Source: Pantoea ananatis LMG 2665 (lineage in GTDB: Bacteria; Pseudomonadota; Gammaproteobacteria; Enterobacterales; Enterobacteriaceae). Taken from it: a stretch of 64,000 bases of DNA. This document shows, one piece after another, positions 9,523 to 19,139 of the stretch (position 1 is its first letter; each line of letters opens with the position of its first letter). Under the pieces are notes generated by a model, which searched no databases, was not told the DNA's origin, and saw nothing but the letters and a program-made list of their open reading frames with translations. The translations under genes and the position numbers were made by a program. The stretch covers positions 930,001-994,000 of the forward strand of contig NZ_JMJJ01000005.1 of NCBI RefSeq assembly GCF_000710035.2. Reading direction: 5' to 3'.

Positions 9523-9891
9523 ATGAGCGCGCAGTGGGTCATGTTTGGGATTAAAAATTGCGACACGATTAAAAAAGCACGTCGCTGTTTAGAGGCGGCG
9601 GGCGTGGACTATCGCTTCCATGATTATCGTGCTGACGGCCTGACCGGTGACCAGCTGCAGCAGTTTATCGACGTACTGGGCTATCAGGATCTGCTCAACA
9701 CGCGCGGCACGACCTGGCGTAAGCTACCCGAGGCAGAGCGCGAGGCCATCACCGATGCCGCCAGTGCAAAAGCGCTGATGCTGGCCCAGCCTGCTATCAT
9801 CAAGCGCCCTGTCCTGCGCGCACCCGACGGCTCGCTGCTGCTGGGCTTCAGCGAATCTCTTTACCAGAATCGTCTTCAGGAGAAGTCATAA
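9523..9891 (+). CDS. yffB: ArsC/Spx-family thioredoxin-fold protein YffB
   Basis: This 122-residue protein belongs to the ArsC/Spx thioredoxin-like family. The signature [13 protein letters not shown] (about residues 9-21) carries the single conserved Cys, and TRGTTWRKL and PAIIKRPVL follow in family order. Biochemical work on YffB relatives points to glutathione-dependent thiol reductase activity; the physiological substrate is unknown. CAGGAG precedes the ATG at 9523. The stop codon is one base before the dapE start, so translation is probably coupled; this yffB-dapE pairing is conserved in enterobacteria. Confidence 0.9.
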   Translation: MSAQWVMFGIKNCDTIKKARRCLEAAGVDYRFHDYRADGLTGDQLQQFIDVLGYQDLLNTRGTTWRKLPEAEREAITDAASAKALMLAQPAIIKRPVLRAPDGSLLLGFSESLYQNRLQEKS

Positions 9892-9892
9892 T

Positions 9893-11020
9893 ATGTTTTG
9901 TCCGGTCATTGAGCTGACGCAGCAGCTTATTCGTCGCCCTTCTCTCAGCCCCGATGACGCCGGATGTCAGGCGCTGCTGATCGCACGCCTGGAAGCGATA
10001 GGTTTCCACATCGAAACCATGAACATCAACGACACGCTGAATTTCTGGGCCACGCGCGGCGAAGGCGAAACCCTGGCGTTTGCCGGCCACACCGATATTG
10101 TTCCCCCGGGCGATGCCAGCCGCTGGATTAATCCCCCGTTTGAACCCACCATCCGCGACGGCATGCTGTTTGGGCGCGGTGCAGCAGATATGAAAGGATC
10201 GCTGGCCGCCATGGTTGTTGCCGCCGAGCGGTTTGTCGCCGTTCATCCTCATCACAAGGGGCGTCTGGCCTTTTTAATTACGTCTGACGAAGAAGCCAGC
10301 GGCGCGAACGGAACGGTAAAAGTGGTTGAGCGCCTCATGGCGCGTAACGAGCGTCTGGATTATTGCCTGGTCGGAGAACCTTCCAGCAACGAAGTCGTGG
10401 GTGACGTCGTGAAAAATGGTCGTCGTGGCTCCATCACCGCGAACCTGACCGTGCATGGCGTACAGGGCCATGTAGCCTATCCCCAACTGGCGGATAATCC
10501 CGTGCACCGTGCTCTGCCGGCGCTTAACGAGCTGGTCGCCACGGAATGGGATCAGGGTAACGCCTTTTTCCCGGCCACCAGCATGCAGATCGCCAACATT
10601 CAGGCGGGAACCGGCAGTAACAACGTCATCCCCGGCGAGCTGTTTGTGCAGTTCAACTTCCGTTTCAGTACGGAACTCACCGATACCCTGATTCAGCAGC
10701 GTGTCGCAGAACTGCTGGACCGCCATCAGTTGCGTTACACCATTGAGTGGAAGCTTTCCGGCCAGCCATTCCTGACCTCACGCGGCAAGCTGGTTGATGC
10801 CGTGGTCAACGCCGTTACGCACTATAATGAAATTAAGCCGCAGTTGCAGACTTCTGGTGGAACCTCTGACGGACGTTTTATCGCTCGTATGGGCTCGCAG
10901 GTGGTGGAACTGGGTCCGGTGAATGCCACGATTCACAAAATTAACGAATGCGTGAAAGCATCAGACTTACAAATGCTGAGTCGGATGTATCAACGCATCA
11001 TGGAACAATTGATCGCCTGA
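9893..11020 (+). CDS. dapE: Succinyl-diaminopimelate desuccinylase
   Basis: DapE removes succinate from N-succinyl-LL-2,6-diaminopimelate, a late step of the DAP/lysine route that also supplies peptidoglycan. It has 375 residues, the E. coli length. It is an M20-family dinuclear zinc enzyme. Seen motifs: [12 protein letters not shown] (metal His and the assisting Asp), GRGAADMKG (bridging Asp), TSDEEASG (catalytic base and metal Glu), VGEPSS, and near the end [10 protein letters not shown] (last metal His). AGGAG lies within the yffB end. It is followed 22 bases later by ypfN. Confidence 0.96.
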   Translation: MFCPVIELTQQLIRRPSLSPDDAGCQALLIARLEAIGFHIETMNINDTLNFWATRGEGETLAFAGHTDIVPPGDASRWINPPFEPTIRDGMLFGRGAADMKGSLAAMVVAAERFVAVHPHHKGRLAFLITSDEEASGANGTVKVVERLMARNERLDYCLVGEPSSNEVVGDVVKNGRRGSITANLTVHGVQGHVAYPQLADNPVHRALPALNELVATEWDQGNAFFPATSMQIANIQAGTGSNNVIPGELFVQFNFRFSTELTDTLIQQRVAELLDRHQLRYTIEWKLSGQPFLTSRGKLVDAVVNAVTHYNEIKPQLQTSGGTSDGRFIARMGSQVVELGPVNATIHKINECVKASDLQMLSRMYQRIMEQLIA

Positions 11021-11042
11021 CAGCGAGGGAAGGAGCGGGCCT

Positions 11043-11231
11043 ATGGAGTTTATTAAAGATTACTGGTGGATCCTGGTGATCCTGCTGATGGTGGGCGTGT
11101 TAATGAACGTCTATAAAGATCTGAAACGCATCGATCATAAAAAATTTATGGATAACAAACCCGATCTCCCGCCTCATCGTGATTTCAACGACAAGTGGGA
11201 CGAGGACGACAACTGGCCGAAGAAAAAATAA
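11043..11231 (+). CDS. ypfN: YpfN family small membrane protein
   Basis: This 62-residue protein has one N-terminal membrane helix (residues about 7-25, [17 protein letters not shown]). An acidic and basic cytoplasmic tail follows ([37 protein letters not shown]). The sequence and place after dapE match YpfN of E. coli (66 residues). GGAAGGAGC is a strong ribosome site. The function is unknown. It faces ypfH across a GC-rich hairpin region at about 11240-11265. Confidence 0.9.
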   Translation: MEFIKDYWWILVILLMVGVLMNVYKDLKRIDHKKFMDNKPDLPPHRDFNDKWDEDDNWPKKK

Positions 11232-11266
11232 CGGTCATGCGCCCCCGCCATCGCGAGGGCGCGCGG

Positions 11267-11947
11267 TTACATCATCATAATGACATCGTCATCGCCAGGT
11301 TTTGCCCCGCCTGAGGCTTCATCGAAGTAACGTTTCGGCACGGTATACTGCAAATGATGCAGCGCAAAATCCATGCTGCGCTGATCGATGGCATGCGCCA
11401 AATCCTCTACGATATTCAGCGTGACATCACCGCCCAGCGCGGTTAAACGCTGTTCCGCCTGTTGCGCCTGCATCAGCGGGATATGGTCATCATAATCACC
11501 ATGGATCAGATGCACGGTAGTCCGCGTGCTGGCCTTTTCCGGTAGCGTCACAAAGCGACCGCTAAAGGCAACCGCCCGGCCAGCCAGATCGTCGTGGGCT
11601 TTGATGCCTTCCAGCACCATGCTGGCCCCCTGTGAAAACCCCACCAGTGCCGTGGCTTCGGGACGCACCCCGCTTTTCTGCTGCCAGTGACGCACCGACT
11701 CGACAAACTGCGGCATGCTGCTGTCTACACAGGCCTGCTCGCTTTTATCATGCAGGCCGGCTTCGTTAAACCATTGACCGCCCGGCCCCGGCGATCCCAC
11801 CGACACCACCAGCGCCGCCGGAAACGTTTTAGCAAACCAGCTGCCAATTTGACCCATCGCGTCGGGATTGTCCCCCACGGCATGATAAAGCAGAAAGAGC
11901 TGGGCAGCCTGAGTGGGCTGCTGAACAATTACATATTTCAGTGTCAT
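11267..11947 (-). CDS. ypfH: Esterase YpfH (alpha/beta hydrolase, phospholipase/carboxylesterase type)
   Basis: This is a 226-residue serine hydrolase. The nucleophile elbow is GFSQGAS (Ser in VGFSQGASMVLEG). The acid lies in LIHGDYDDHIPL and the catalytic His is probably in EDLAHAIDQR. E. coli YpfH has carboxylesterase activity on short p-nitrophenyl esters and the same position downstream of tmcA. AGGAGG sits close before the ATG. It is transcribed in the same direction as tmcA and ypfJ, 73 bases after tmcA. The C-terminus ends in a run of methionines (DDDVIMMM). Confidence 0.9.
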   Translation of the reverse strand: MTLKYVIVQQPTQAAQLFLLYHAVGDNPDAMGQIGSWFAKTFPAALVVSVGSPGPGGQWFNEAGLHDKSEQACVDSSMPQFVESVRHWQQKSGVRPEATALVGFSQGASMVLEGIKAHDDLAGRAVAFSGRFVTLPEKASTRTTVHLIHGDYDDHIPLMQAQQAEQRLTALGGDVTLNIVEDLAHAIDQRSMDFALHHLQYTVPKRYFDEASGGAKPGDDDVIMMM

Positions 11948-12020
11948 ATCGACCTCCTGCGACTACTCTACGCCCCCGGGCGCAGGATGATAGTGGGAAT
12001 ATTTGAATGTCTTGGTGGAT

Positions 12021-13988
12021 TTATTGCAATTGCTCACGCAACGCTTCGCCTTCTCTGCCGGGTAACGCCAGTAGCGCAGCGGCGGCTTCAGCGCGTAAGG
12101 CCGTAATCAGCATCTTGCGTCCGTTGAGCCGGGCAGACTGAGCCAGTTCAGCCAGGCTGGTGTCGGCGTTCACCGCCTGTCGCAGGAGCGGCAAAGGCTG
12201 CTGGCTGATGCCAACCAGCCGCTGAAGTACCGCCAGGCTTGCTTCCAGCGGGCGTTGCGCCCAGGCAAAACCGGCGGCCAGCCAGGCATCGCGCCGGGTA
12301 AACGCGTGGTCACAGGCTGCCGGTAGCGGCAGGTCCAGCGGAATGTGCGGTCTGAGCAGCGGCCAGTCACGGGCCAGGCTTCCCTCCGCCTTCTGCTGCA
12401 GCGCTTTGCCGGCCGTCGTCAGCCCCAGCACGGCCATCGCCGCATAACAACCGCTGCTGGCTTCTCGCTGACTGCCAATTCGCGCCAGCGTAAAGCCACA
12501 GGCTTGCCAGAAAGCCCAGAGAGGTTCAGTGTAGCCAAAGCTGACCGAGAGGTAATCATATCCGGCAGCATCCGCGCAGGCGGCGGCCACCAGCTGCTTA
12601 CCGATTCCCCGGCGGCGCGCAGGTGCGGCAATGGCAATCCGGCTAATTCGCAAGGCGCGCAGCGTGGCGGCTTCCGTCAGCCCGGCGTGCGCGGCCAGCG
12701 ACTGCGCCACCAGATTACCGCGAGGCCGCCTGTGGCCCGCCCATACCGCTTGCGCCAGTTCATCCGTCAGCCCGCCCTCTTCTACCAGCCATAGCGCGCC
12801 CTGTAGCGCCGGAACCTCGCCCGCCAGCCAAAGATGCATGCCTGGCGCATCCAACAGGCGACGCAGATCCAGCGGTGAGGTGCGGTAATGCGCACTGGTC
12901 AGCAGTTGGTAAGCCGCCTGCTGGGAGGCGAAATCAGACGCCTCTGCTCGCCGGGGCGCACGCTCCTCCAGAGACGGGGTTTCAGCGGCATCCCCAAACA
13001 GCAGAGCCTGGTTGAGCCAGTGTTCCAGGGGATCGTGGCGAGCCCAGCGTAACGGTTCGTCCAGCGTAAAGTAGCGCACCTGCTGCAGCTCAGCGCAGAA
13101 CTTGAGCATAAAGCCACGGCCGCTGCCTTCGTAACCCTGAATGGTCGTTACCAGCAATACGCGCGGGAAACGTGCTACCAGCGCATGGAGCAGCGGAGCG
13201 GGAATGGCCGCGGCTTCATCCACGATGAGCCAGTCAAACTCGGGCTGGTCGGGCAGCGCCAGAATCGCATCCGGTGCCATAAACCGATAATGTTCTCCGG
13301 CGAAAGAGGCTAACACTGTGGTGGTAATTTTTGCCGGCGCGGTTACCAGGCAGCGCGTATTCTGTCGCGCCAGCATGCCTGCGAGCGCCGATTTGCCTCT
13401 GCCGCGCGCGGCGGTGATGACCGCCACGCCAGCGGAAAAATGCGTCAGCTCTTGCAGAATGCTTTGCTGCTGACTCGCGGCCTGACAGTGCCAGGCCGGC
13501 CGTGACGACCAGTTGGGCAGCGCGAGCGGCTGCGGCTGCTGATGCAACAGCGCCTGCTGATCGTCTTCCGTCAGGCGTTGCAGGTGATGGACAAAATGGC
13601 GCGTGGCAATCGGCTCGCTGACATCAGCCCAGCGCAGGCTGTCCGCATCGGGCTGCTGCGCCCAGCGCGCCCAGGGGGGCACTAACAGAAGCAGCCAGCT
13701 ACCGGCCGTCAGCGTTCCGGCCAGCGCCGCCAGCGCCTCGGCATGGAACCCCTGACGGGCATCAAACACGGCATGATGGAATTCACGCCCCAGCAGCGTA
13801 CGAAATGCGGTCGGGGCGCAGTGCGTGCCGGTTTCCGGCGGGTTATCGCTCAGCCACAGCCAGTCGCCTTCCAGCGTCTGGCTCCATGAGAGCGCGGTGT
13901 CCCGGCACCAGTCGGCTTCGCCGCCGATCACGGCCAGCCGCCGTATACCGGCGGCCTGCATGGCGCAGGTCGCTGCTTTCAGGTTCAT
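12021..13988 (-). CDS. tmcA: tRNA(Met) cytidine acetyltransferase TmcA
   Basis: TmcA makes N4-acetylcytidine at the wobble base of elongator tRNA-Met, using acetyl-CoA and ATP, which improves decoding accuracy. It has 655 residues (E. coli 671). In order: an N-terminal DUF1726 region, a RecD-like helicase domain with a Walker A ([11 protein letters not shown], around residue 195) and a DEAA Walker B ([16 protein letters not shown]), then a GNAT acetyltransferase domain with the acetyl-CoA loop ([20 protein letters not shown]), and a tRNA-binding C-terminus. Its ATG overlaps the ypfJ stop by four bases (13985-13988), as in related genomes. Confidence 0.94.
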   Translation of the reverse strand: MNLKAATCAMQAAGIRRLAVIGGEADWCRDTALSWSQTLEGDWLWLSDNPPETGTHCAPTAFRTLLGREFHHAVFDARQGFHAEALAALAGTLTAGSWLLLLVPPWARWAQQPDADSLRWADVSEPIATRHFVHHLQRLTEDDQQALLHQQPQPLALPNWSSRPAWHCQAASQQQSILQELTHFSAGVAVITAARGRGKSALAGMLARQNTRCLVTAPAKITTTVLASFAGEHYRFMAPDAILALPDQPEFDWLIVDEAAAIPAPLLHALVARFPRVLLVTTIQGYEGSGRGFMLKFCAELQQVRYFTLDEPLRWARHDPLEHWLNQALLFGDAAETPSLEERAPRRAEASDFASQQAAYQLLTSAHYRTSPLDLRRLLDAPGMHLWLAGEVPALQGALWLVEEGGLTDELAQAVWAGHRRPRGNLVAQSLAAHAGLTEAATLRALRISRIAIAAPARRRGIGKQLVAAACADAAGYDYLSVSFGYTEPLWAFWQACGFTLARIGSQREASSGCYAAMAVLGLTTAGKALQQKAEGSLARDWPLLRPHIPLDLPLPAACDHAFTRRDAWLAAGFAWAQRPLEASLAVLQRLVGISQQPLPLLRQAVNADTSLAELAQSARLNGRKMLITALRAEAAAALLALPGREGEALREQLQ

Positions 13989-14851
13989 CCTTTAAGAGCA
14001 AAGGTGTCGCACTGGCCAGGGTTACCGCTGTCGAATCCGCGTTTGAACCAGGTATACCGCTGCGCGGACGTACCATGCGTAAAGCTGTCCGGCACAACCC
14101 GGCCCTGGGTTTTCTGCTGCAGACGATCGTCACCAATGGCTTCGGCTGCGTTTAACGCTTCCTGTAAATCCCCCACTTCGAGGATTTTTTCCTGTTCCAT
14201 ATAGTGGCCCCAGACGCCCGCAAAGCAGTCGGCCTGAAGCTCCATTTTCACGGACAGTTGATTAATCTGAGTCTGGCTGGCCCCCTGCTGCATCTGACGT
14301 ACCCGGGGTTCAATGCCCAGCAACTTCTGCACATGGTGGCCGACTTCATGCGCAATGACATAGCCCTGGGCAAAATCGCCACCTGCCCCAAGCTTGTTTT
14401 TCATTTCGTCATAGAATGACAGATCGATATAAACAGTCTGGTCTGCCGGGCAGTAAAAGGGCCCCATAACAGACTGTCCGGTGCCGCAGCCGGTGCGCGT
14501 AGCGCCGCGATACATCACCAGCTTCGGCGGCGTATACTGTTTGTTCATCTGTTTGAACAACTTGTCCCAGGTGTCTTCGGTTGTCGCCAGCATGACCGAC
14601 GTAAACTTTGCCGCCTCATCCTGATTCGGGTTGGCGGTGCGCTGCTGCTGCTGTTGGTTGCCCGATGTCACCTCGCCCCCGGTCAGCAACGGGGTCAGGT
14701 CATAACCGTAATAACCCGCCACCGCGACCAGAATCAGCATGATAATGCCCGCCTTGCCGCGTGGCAGAGGAATGCGTCCTCCCCGGTTACCGGATGACTG
14801 ATTACGGCGATCTTCGACATTGTCGCTTTCGCGACGTCCTTGCCAGCGCAT
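13985..14851 (-). CDS. ypfJ: Putative neutral zinc metallopeptidase YpfJ
   Basis: This 288-residue protein of the YpfJ/KPN_02809 family has a basic N-terminus, one membrane helix at about residues 34-50 ([17 protein letters not shown]) and a Gln-rich linker (about 65-71). The peptidase domain carries [11 protein letters not shown] (HExxH at 168-172). The rest is periplasmic by topology. The substrate is unknown. Its end overlaps the tmcA start by four bases, so ypfJ-tmcA-ypfH probably form one operon. No truncation is seen. Confidence 0.92.
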   Translation of the reverse strand: MRWQGRRESDNVEDRRNQSSGNRGGRIPLPRGKAGIIMLILVAVAGYYGYDLTPLLTGGEVTSGNQQQQQRTANPNQDEAAKFTSVMLATTEDTWDKLFKQMNKQYTPPKLVMYRGATRTGCGTGQSVMGPFYCPADQTVYIDLSFYDEMKNKLGAGGDFAQGYVIAHEVGHHVQKLLGIEPRVRQMQQGASQTQINQLSVKMELQADCFAGVWGHYMEQEKILEVGDLQEALNAAEAIGDDRLQQKTQGRVVPDSFTHGTSAQRYTWFKRGFDSGNPGQCDTFALKG

Positions 14852-14935
14852 GGTTTTTGCTCCCTGTGGCGTATTAACTCAGATGGCATGATTTTAGATG
14901 CGTGACGGCGCAATCACCAGCTTTACACCAAAATG

Positions 14936-14958
14936 AAAAAGGAGAGCCTGCGCTCTCC
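14936..14958 (-). terminator. Intrinsic terminator of purC
   Basis: GGAGAGC (14941-14947) pairs with GCTCTCC (14952-14958) across a four-base loop, and is followed on the minus strand by five T residues (14936-14940). It lies between the purC stop and the ypfJ start. Confidence 0.85.
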
Positions 14959-14982
14959 TTTTCGTGACCTGCTGAGCGTTAC

Positions 14983-15696
14983 TCAGTCAAGTTTGACGCC
15001 CAGGCGACGGGCTACCGCTTCATAGGCTTCAATCAGGCCACCCAGGCTCTGACGGAAACGGTCTTTGTCCATTTTATCCAGGGTTTCTTTGTCCCACAGG
15101 CGCGCACCATCGGGTGAGAATTCGTCCCCCAGTACCACTTCGCCGTTGAACAGGCCAAACTCCAGCTTGAAGTCCACCAGAATCAAACCTGCCTTATCAA
15201 ACAGGTTGCTCAGTACGTCGTTGGCTTTATAGGTCAGCTCACGCATACGGGCCAGATTCTCTTTGCTGACCCAACCAAAGGTTTCGCAGTAAGATTCGTT
15301 AACCATCGGATCGTGTTTAGCATCGTCCTTCAGGAACAGGTCGAACAGCGGCGGGTTCAGCACAATCCCTTCTTCGACGCCAAGACGCTTCACCAGCGAA
15401 CCGGCCGCACGGTTACGGATTACGCACTCGACCGGGACCATGTCCAGCTTTTTCACCAGCGCTTCGTTATCTGACAGCAGGGCTTCCATCTGTGTCGGGA
15501 TGCCCGCTTCCTGCAGCTTCGTCATGATGAAATGGTTGAACTTGTTATTCACCATGCCCTTGCGATCAAACTGCTCAATGCGGGCGCCGTCGCCTGCTGA
15601 TGTATCGTTGCGGAATTCAAGTATCAGCAGATCCGGGTTATCGGTGCTGTATACGGTTTTCGCTTTACCGCGATACAACTCAGCTCGCTTTTGCAT
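14983..15696 (-). CDS. purC: Phosphoribosylaminoimidazole-succinocarboxamide synthase (SAICAR synthetase)
   Basis: PurC condenses CAIR with aspartate using ATP, step seven of purine synthesis. The start is set at [16 protein letters not shown] (15696), matching E. coli PurC in sequence and length (237 residues); GGAG is upstream. The frame stays open 23 codons further back but that stretch does not look coding. Motifs seen: GKAKTVY (ATP loop), [37 protein letters not shown]. It precedes ypfJ and follows bamC in the dapA-bamC-purC order, as in E. coli. Confidence 0.96.
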   Translation of the reverse strand: MQKRAELYRGKAKTVYSTDNPDLLILEFRNDTSAGDGARIEQFDRKGMVNNKFNHFIMTKLQEAGIPTQMEALLSDNEALVKKLDMVPVECVIRNRAAGSLVKRLGVEEGIVLNPPLFDLFLKDDAKHDPMVNESYCETFGWVSKENLARMRELTYKANDVLSNLFDKAGLILVDFKLEFGLFNGEVVLGDEFSPDGARLWDKETLDKMDKDRFRQSLGGLIEAYEAVARRLGVKLD

Positions 15697-15759
15697 CTTA
15701 TTTAACTCCAAACATGAAAGATCCGGTTCTGAGGCAGGCATTTTGCGTTGATTGCCGTG

Positions 15760-15775
15760 ACGCAATCGATTACCT
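15760..15775 (-). promoter_or_regulatory. PurR-type box upstream of purC
   Basis: ACGCAATCGATTACCT matches 12 of 16 positions of the PurR consensus (ACGCAAACGTTTGCGT), including the central CG. It lies 64 bases before the purC start, where PurR controls purC in E. coli. The assignment is by pattern only. Confidence 0.5.
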
Positions 15776-15802
15776 CGTCTCGCGCTATTATGCCAAAAAA
15801 CG

Positions 15803-15830
15803 AAATAAAAAGGCCGGAGAATCTCCGGCC
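15803..15830 (-). terminator. Intrinsic terminator of the dapA-bamC unit
   Basis: GGCCGGAG (15812-15819) pairs with CTCCGGCC (15823-15830) across a three-base loop, followed on the minus strand by TTTTTATTT. It lies just past the bamC stop. Confidence 0.8.
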
Positions 15831-15842
15831 TGGGGTAATTTT

Positions 15843-16874
15843 TTATTTGTTCATTGCGGCCTGGAACACTGCCACGAGCGCGTCGTTTTGCGCCTGCGTC
15901 AGCACATGGCCTTTAGGATCAATAAATTGCAGGCTCGTACGATTGTCGAGGTCGCCAACCTGAACCTTGTAATCGCCGTTTGGCAACTCAGGATCTTTGG
16001 CGCCCACGCTGTCCCAGGTGCTGCTGCCCGGCGCTTTGTAGGTCACTTTCATGCTGCCGGTTGAGCGCGTGCTGTCGGTGACGTCCATTCCTACACGGCT
16101 CATGGCCGCAGGCAGACGCTGCCAGGCAACATTGAACGGCGTGCGTAACACCAACATAGGCAGGCCGGTGTCGTCGGCACCGCTTTGCACATCAATCGCA
16201 CCACTGACGCGGCCGGCGGCAGCGTTTTCATTCGCGGTGGCGATCTTGTCCATCCCTGCGGCGATGTCGTTCAGCATCTGCGCGGTATAACGCTGAATCT
16301 GCACTGGCGAGGTCACGCTGTTGCCTTCCTGCTGCAGCTCCAGCAGACGGACGGTCAGGACCTGCTGATAACTCTGCGACTGAACGCTGATTTGGTAACG
16401 ACCACGGTACTGCTTATCTTCGTCTGCACGGTTCCACTGTACCCAGTCGGTGGTCAGCTGTTGTCCGGCGTCATTACGTGAAGCGATCGGGAAGTTATTA
16501 GACTGGACGACACCCACAACCTGCGACCAAATCGATCCCCGGCTGTTATCAAACATCAGCACACCAGTGTTATTACTGAACTGGGCGCGTGAGCCGTTCA
16601 TCAGAGCCAGAGGCTGGGCCGGTGGACGAATATCCAGCTGCTTGCCAACCGGTGCTTTGCTGGTTGAAGGCGGAATATCGTATTCCCCGTTCTGGACAGG
16701 CAGAATCATGCCCGACGGTGCCTTCAGCTCCCGCAGACCACTGGCCTGCAGGTAGGACTCATCACCGCTGACCTGGCGTTTGTAACGCTGATCGTTCGAA
16801 CAGGCCGACAATAGCATCAGGGTGGAAAGCCCCACCACTGTTGCAATCGTTGACCGCTTTACTGAGTAATTCAT
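15843..16874 (-). CDS. bamC: Outer membrane protein assembly lipoprotein BamC
   Basis: BamC is a lipoprotein of the BAM complex that inserts beta-barrel proteins into the outer membrane. It has 343 residues (E. coli 344). The lipobox LLSAC puts the acylated Cys at about residue 25. The conserved unstructured N-terminal part follows ([17 protein letters not shown], then [16 protein letters not shown]), which binds BamD. Two helix-grip domains come after, the second ending [25 protein letters not shown]. It starts 14 bases after the dapA stop, so it is cotranscribed with dapA. Confidence 0.95.
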   Translation of the reverse strand: MNYSVKRSTIATVVGLSTLMLLSACSNDQRYKRQVSGDESYLQASGLRELKAPSGMILPVQNGEYDIPPSTSKAPVGKQLDIRPPAQPLALMNGSRAQFSNNTGVLMFDNSRGSIWSQVVGVVQSNNFPIASRNDAGQQLTTDWVQWNRADEDKQYRGRYQISVQSQSYQQVLTVRLLELQQEGNSVTSPVQIQRYTAQMLNDIAAGMDKIATANENAAAGRVSGAIDVQSGADDTGLPMLVLRTPFNVAWQRLPAAMSRVGMDVTDSTRSTGSMKVTYKAPGSSTWDSVGAKDPELPNGDYKVQVGDLDNRTSLQFIDPKGHVLTQAQNDALVAVFQAAMNK

Positions 16875-16888
16875 TCAAACTCCCTAAA

Positions 16889-17767
16889 TTATCGCAAACC
16901 CGCTTTCACCAGCGCCTGCTCCACTTTCGGCTGTGCAACCGCAGTCAGTGGTGTCATTGGCAGACGCAGCGTGTCATTAGCGATTAATCCTAGCTGTTTT
17001 GCCGCCCATTTAACCGGGATTGGATTAGGTTCACAGAAAAGCGTCTGGTGCAGGTGCATCAGACGCTGATTGAGACGGCGAGCTTCAACGAAATTACCCT
17101 GCTGTGCGAGCCTGCACAGCTCGGCCATTTCGCGTGCTGCTATGTTAGCCGTCACCGAAATGACGCCTTTGCCGCCCAGTTGCATAAAGTCCAGTGCGCT
17201 GGCATCGTCGCCGCTCACCAGGATGAACTCATCATTAACAAGCTCTTGGATCTGGCTGACACGGGATAAGTTCCCCGTTGCCTCTTTGATTCCGATAATA
17301 TTTTTGATTTCGGCGAGGCGGGCAACGGTTTCCGGCAACATATCACAGCCGGTGCGCGAAGGTACGTTATACAGCATTTGTGGCAGGCTGGTACTGTCGG
17401 CAATCGCTTTAAAGTGCTGAAACAGACCTTCCTGCGTGGGGCGGTTATAGTAAGGTGTGACGGTGAGGCAGCCAATAACGCCAGAATTTTCAAAGCGTTT
17501 GGTTAGAGAGATGCCTTCAGCGGTGGCATTCGCACCGGTTCCGGCAATCACGGGAATACGCCCATCCGCCAGTTCCAGGGTTTGCAGCACGACATCACCA
17601 TGTTCGTCATGGCTCAGCGTGGCAGACTCGCCGGTGGTGCCGACGGAAACGATCGCCGCCGTACCGCTGGCGACATGGTAATCAATCAGTTTTCTCAAAC
17701 TCGCACGGCAGACATTACCTTTGTCATCCATCGGCGTAACGAGTGCAACAATACTTCCCGTAAACAT
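16889..17767 (-). CDS. dapA: 4-hydroxy-tetrahydrodipicolinate synthase
   Basis: DapA condenses pyruvate with aspartate semialdehyde, the first committed step to DAP and lysine. It has 292 residues from the start at [14 protein letters not shown], the E. coli length. AGGGG lies eight bases upstream; six further codons upstream are in frame but lack support. Visible catalytic residues: the Schiff-base Lys in [12 protein letters not shown], the Tyr in [10 protein letters not shown], and [10 protein letters not shown] and [10 protein letters not shown]. It is divergent from gcvR, with 143 bases between. Confidence 0.96.
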   Translation of the reverse strand: MFTGSIVALVTPMDDKGNVCRASLRKLIDYHVASGTAAIVSVGTTGESATLSHDEHGDVVLQTLELADGRIPVIAGTGANATAEGISLTKRFENSGVIGCLTVTPYYNRPTQEGLFQHFKAIADSTSLPQMLYNVPSRTGCDMLPETVARLAEIKNIIGIKEATGNLSRVSQIQELVNDEFILVSGDDASALDFMQLGGKGVISVTANIAAREMAELCRLAQQGNFVEARRLNQRLMHLHQTLFCEPNPIPVKWAAKQLGLIANDTLRLPMTPLTAVAQPKVEQALVKAGLR

Positions 17768-17910
17768 TGGCGATCCCCTCGACAAACAAGTGCTTCATGG
17801 TACGTTTTACACTTAGGGAAAAGCAAGCAAGCTCCGCTATTCCCGCGCTTGTCAGCAGTTTTTTTTATGTTTACCTTATGGTTATTAGCAAATGCACAGG
17901 GAATCCTATT

Positions 17911-18492
17911 TTGCAGCAATCTCAACCCCACCACTTGGTGATCACCGCACTGGGTGTTGACCGCCCGGGTATCGTCAATACGATTACCCGTCACGTCAGC
18001 AGTTGCGGTTGCAACATTGAAGACAGTCGCCTTGCCATGCTTGGGGATGAATTCACGTTCATTATGCTGCTGTCCGGTAGCTGGAACGCCATTACGCTGA
18101 TTGAGTCAACGCTGCCGCTTAAAGGCGCAGAGCTGGAGCTGCTCATCGTGATGAAACGCACCCATGCGACCGCCCGCCCTCCGATGCCGGATACGGCGTT
18201 TATTCAGGTCGAAGTCGCTGACTCACCGCATATTATTGAGCGCTTTACGGATTTAACGGACAAGCACCTGATGAACATCGCTGAACTGGTGTCACGCATT
18301 CAGCCAGCCCAGCACGACAGGCCCGCTACGCTCTATATTCAGATGACGGCGCACAGCCCGACGCGGAGCGATGGTCCGGCCTTTGAACAGGCCTTTAATG
18401 AATTATGCCAGGAGCTTAACGCGCAGGGTTCGTTGCGTCTCTACAGCCTGAGCGATGCCGATAATCGTGAACTGGCCGCACCTGGCAGGTAA
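17911..18492 (+). CDS. gcvR: Glycine cleavage system transcriptional repressor GcvR
   Basis: GcvR binds GcvA and blocks activation of the gcvTHP operon when glycine is low. It consists of two ACT domains (VITALGVDRPGIVNTITRHV from about residue 9, and VEVADSPHIIERFTDLTDKH in the second half). Identity to E. coli GcvR is near complete in the first domain. The frame is open from 17767, but homology begins at QQSQPHHLVITALG. The best start is a TTG at 17911 with AGGGA eight bases upstream, giving 193 residues (E. coli 190). An ATT just before it is also conceivable. It is divergent from dapA as in E. coli. Confidence 0.9.
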   Translation: MQQSQPHHLVITALGVDRPGIVNTITRHVSSCGCNIEDSRLAMLGDEFTFIMLLSGSWNAITLIESTLPLKGAELELLIVMKRTHATARPPMPDTAFIQVEVADSPHIIERFTDLTDKHLMNIAELVSRIQPAQHDRPATLYIQMTAHSPTRSDGPAFEQAFNELCQELNAQGSLRLYSLSDADNRELAAPGR

Positions 18493-18634
18493 AGACGAGC
18501 GCCCCCGTGACTGTTCTGCTACGTTAAAAGTGCAGTCAGGTGAGGAATACGTCTGAAACAGATAATTTTCCATTTGGCAGTTTCTCGCCTCTTGGTGTAT
18601 TAACCACAGCATGAACTCAAAATGGAGAGATGTG

Positions 18635-19102
18635 ATGAATCCACTGAAAGCCGGTGATACCGCACCGAAATTTAGCTTGCCCGATCAGGATGGCGAACAA
18701 GTAAATTTAGCCGACTTCCAGGGGCAGCGTGTTCTGGTCTATTTCTATCCAAAAGCCATGACGCCGGGTTGTACCGTGCAGGCATGCGGTCTGCGTGACA
18801 ACATGGATGAGCTGAAAAAAGCTGGCGTCGAGGTGCTGGGGATCAGCACGGATAAACCCGAAAAGCTGTCACGTTTTGCAGAAAAAGAGCTGCTTAACTT
18901 CACGCTGCTGTCGGACCAGGAGCATCAGGTTTGCGAGCAGTTTGGCGTCTGGGGTGAAAAAACCTTTATGGGGAAAACCTACGACGGCATTCATCGCATC
19001 AGTTTCCTGGTGGATGCGAATGGCAAAATCGAAAAGGTGTTCGACGATTTCAAAACGTCAAACCACCACGACATCGTGATGGACTATCTCAAGTCAGCCT
19101 GA
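18635..19102 (+). CDS. bcp: Thioredoxin-dependent thiol peroxidase (BCP/PrxQ)
   Basis: Bcp reduces hydrogen and organic peroxides with thioredoxin. It is an atypical 2-Cys peroxiredoxin of 155 residues (E. coli 156). The peroxidatic and resolving cysteines are five apart in TPGCTVQACGLRDN (about 46 and 51). LVYFYPKAMTPG and SFLVDANGKI are the usual fold markers. The start at 18635 (MNPLKAGDTAPKF) is chosen over an in-frame ATG eight codons earlier because GGAGAGA lies six bases before it and it matches E. coli. Confidence 0.95.
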   Translation: MNPLKAGDTAPKFSLPDQDGEQVNLADFQGQRVLVYFYPKAMTPGCTVQACGLRDNMDELKKAGVEVLGISTDKPEKLSRFAEKELLNFTLLSDQEHQVCEQFGVWGEKTFMGKTYDGIHRISFLVDANGKIEKVFDDFKTSNHHDIVMDYLKSA

Positions 19103-19106
19103 TGTC

Positions 19107-19136
19107 TTCAGGGCGCGGCATCGTCCGCGCCCTGAA
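19107..19136. terminator. Convergent terminator between bcp and perM
   Basis: A 12-bp perfect stem, TTCAGGGCGCGG (19107-19118) with CCGCGCCCTGAA (19125-19136), has a six-base loop. It lies four bases past bcp and four before the perM stop, so it likely serves both genes. The T tract is short (GTTT on the plus side). Confidence 0.7.
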
Positions 19137-19139
19137 CGT

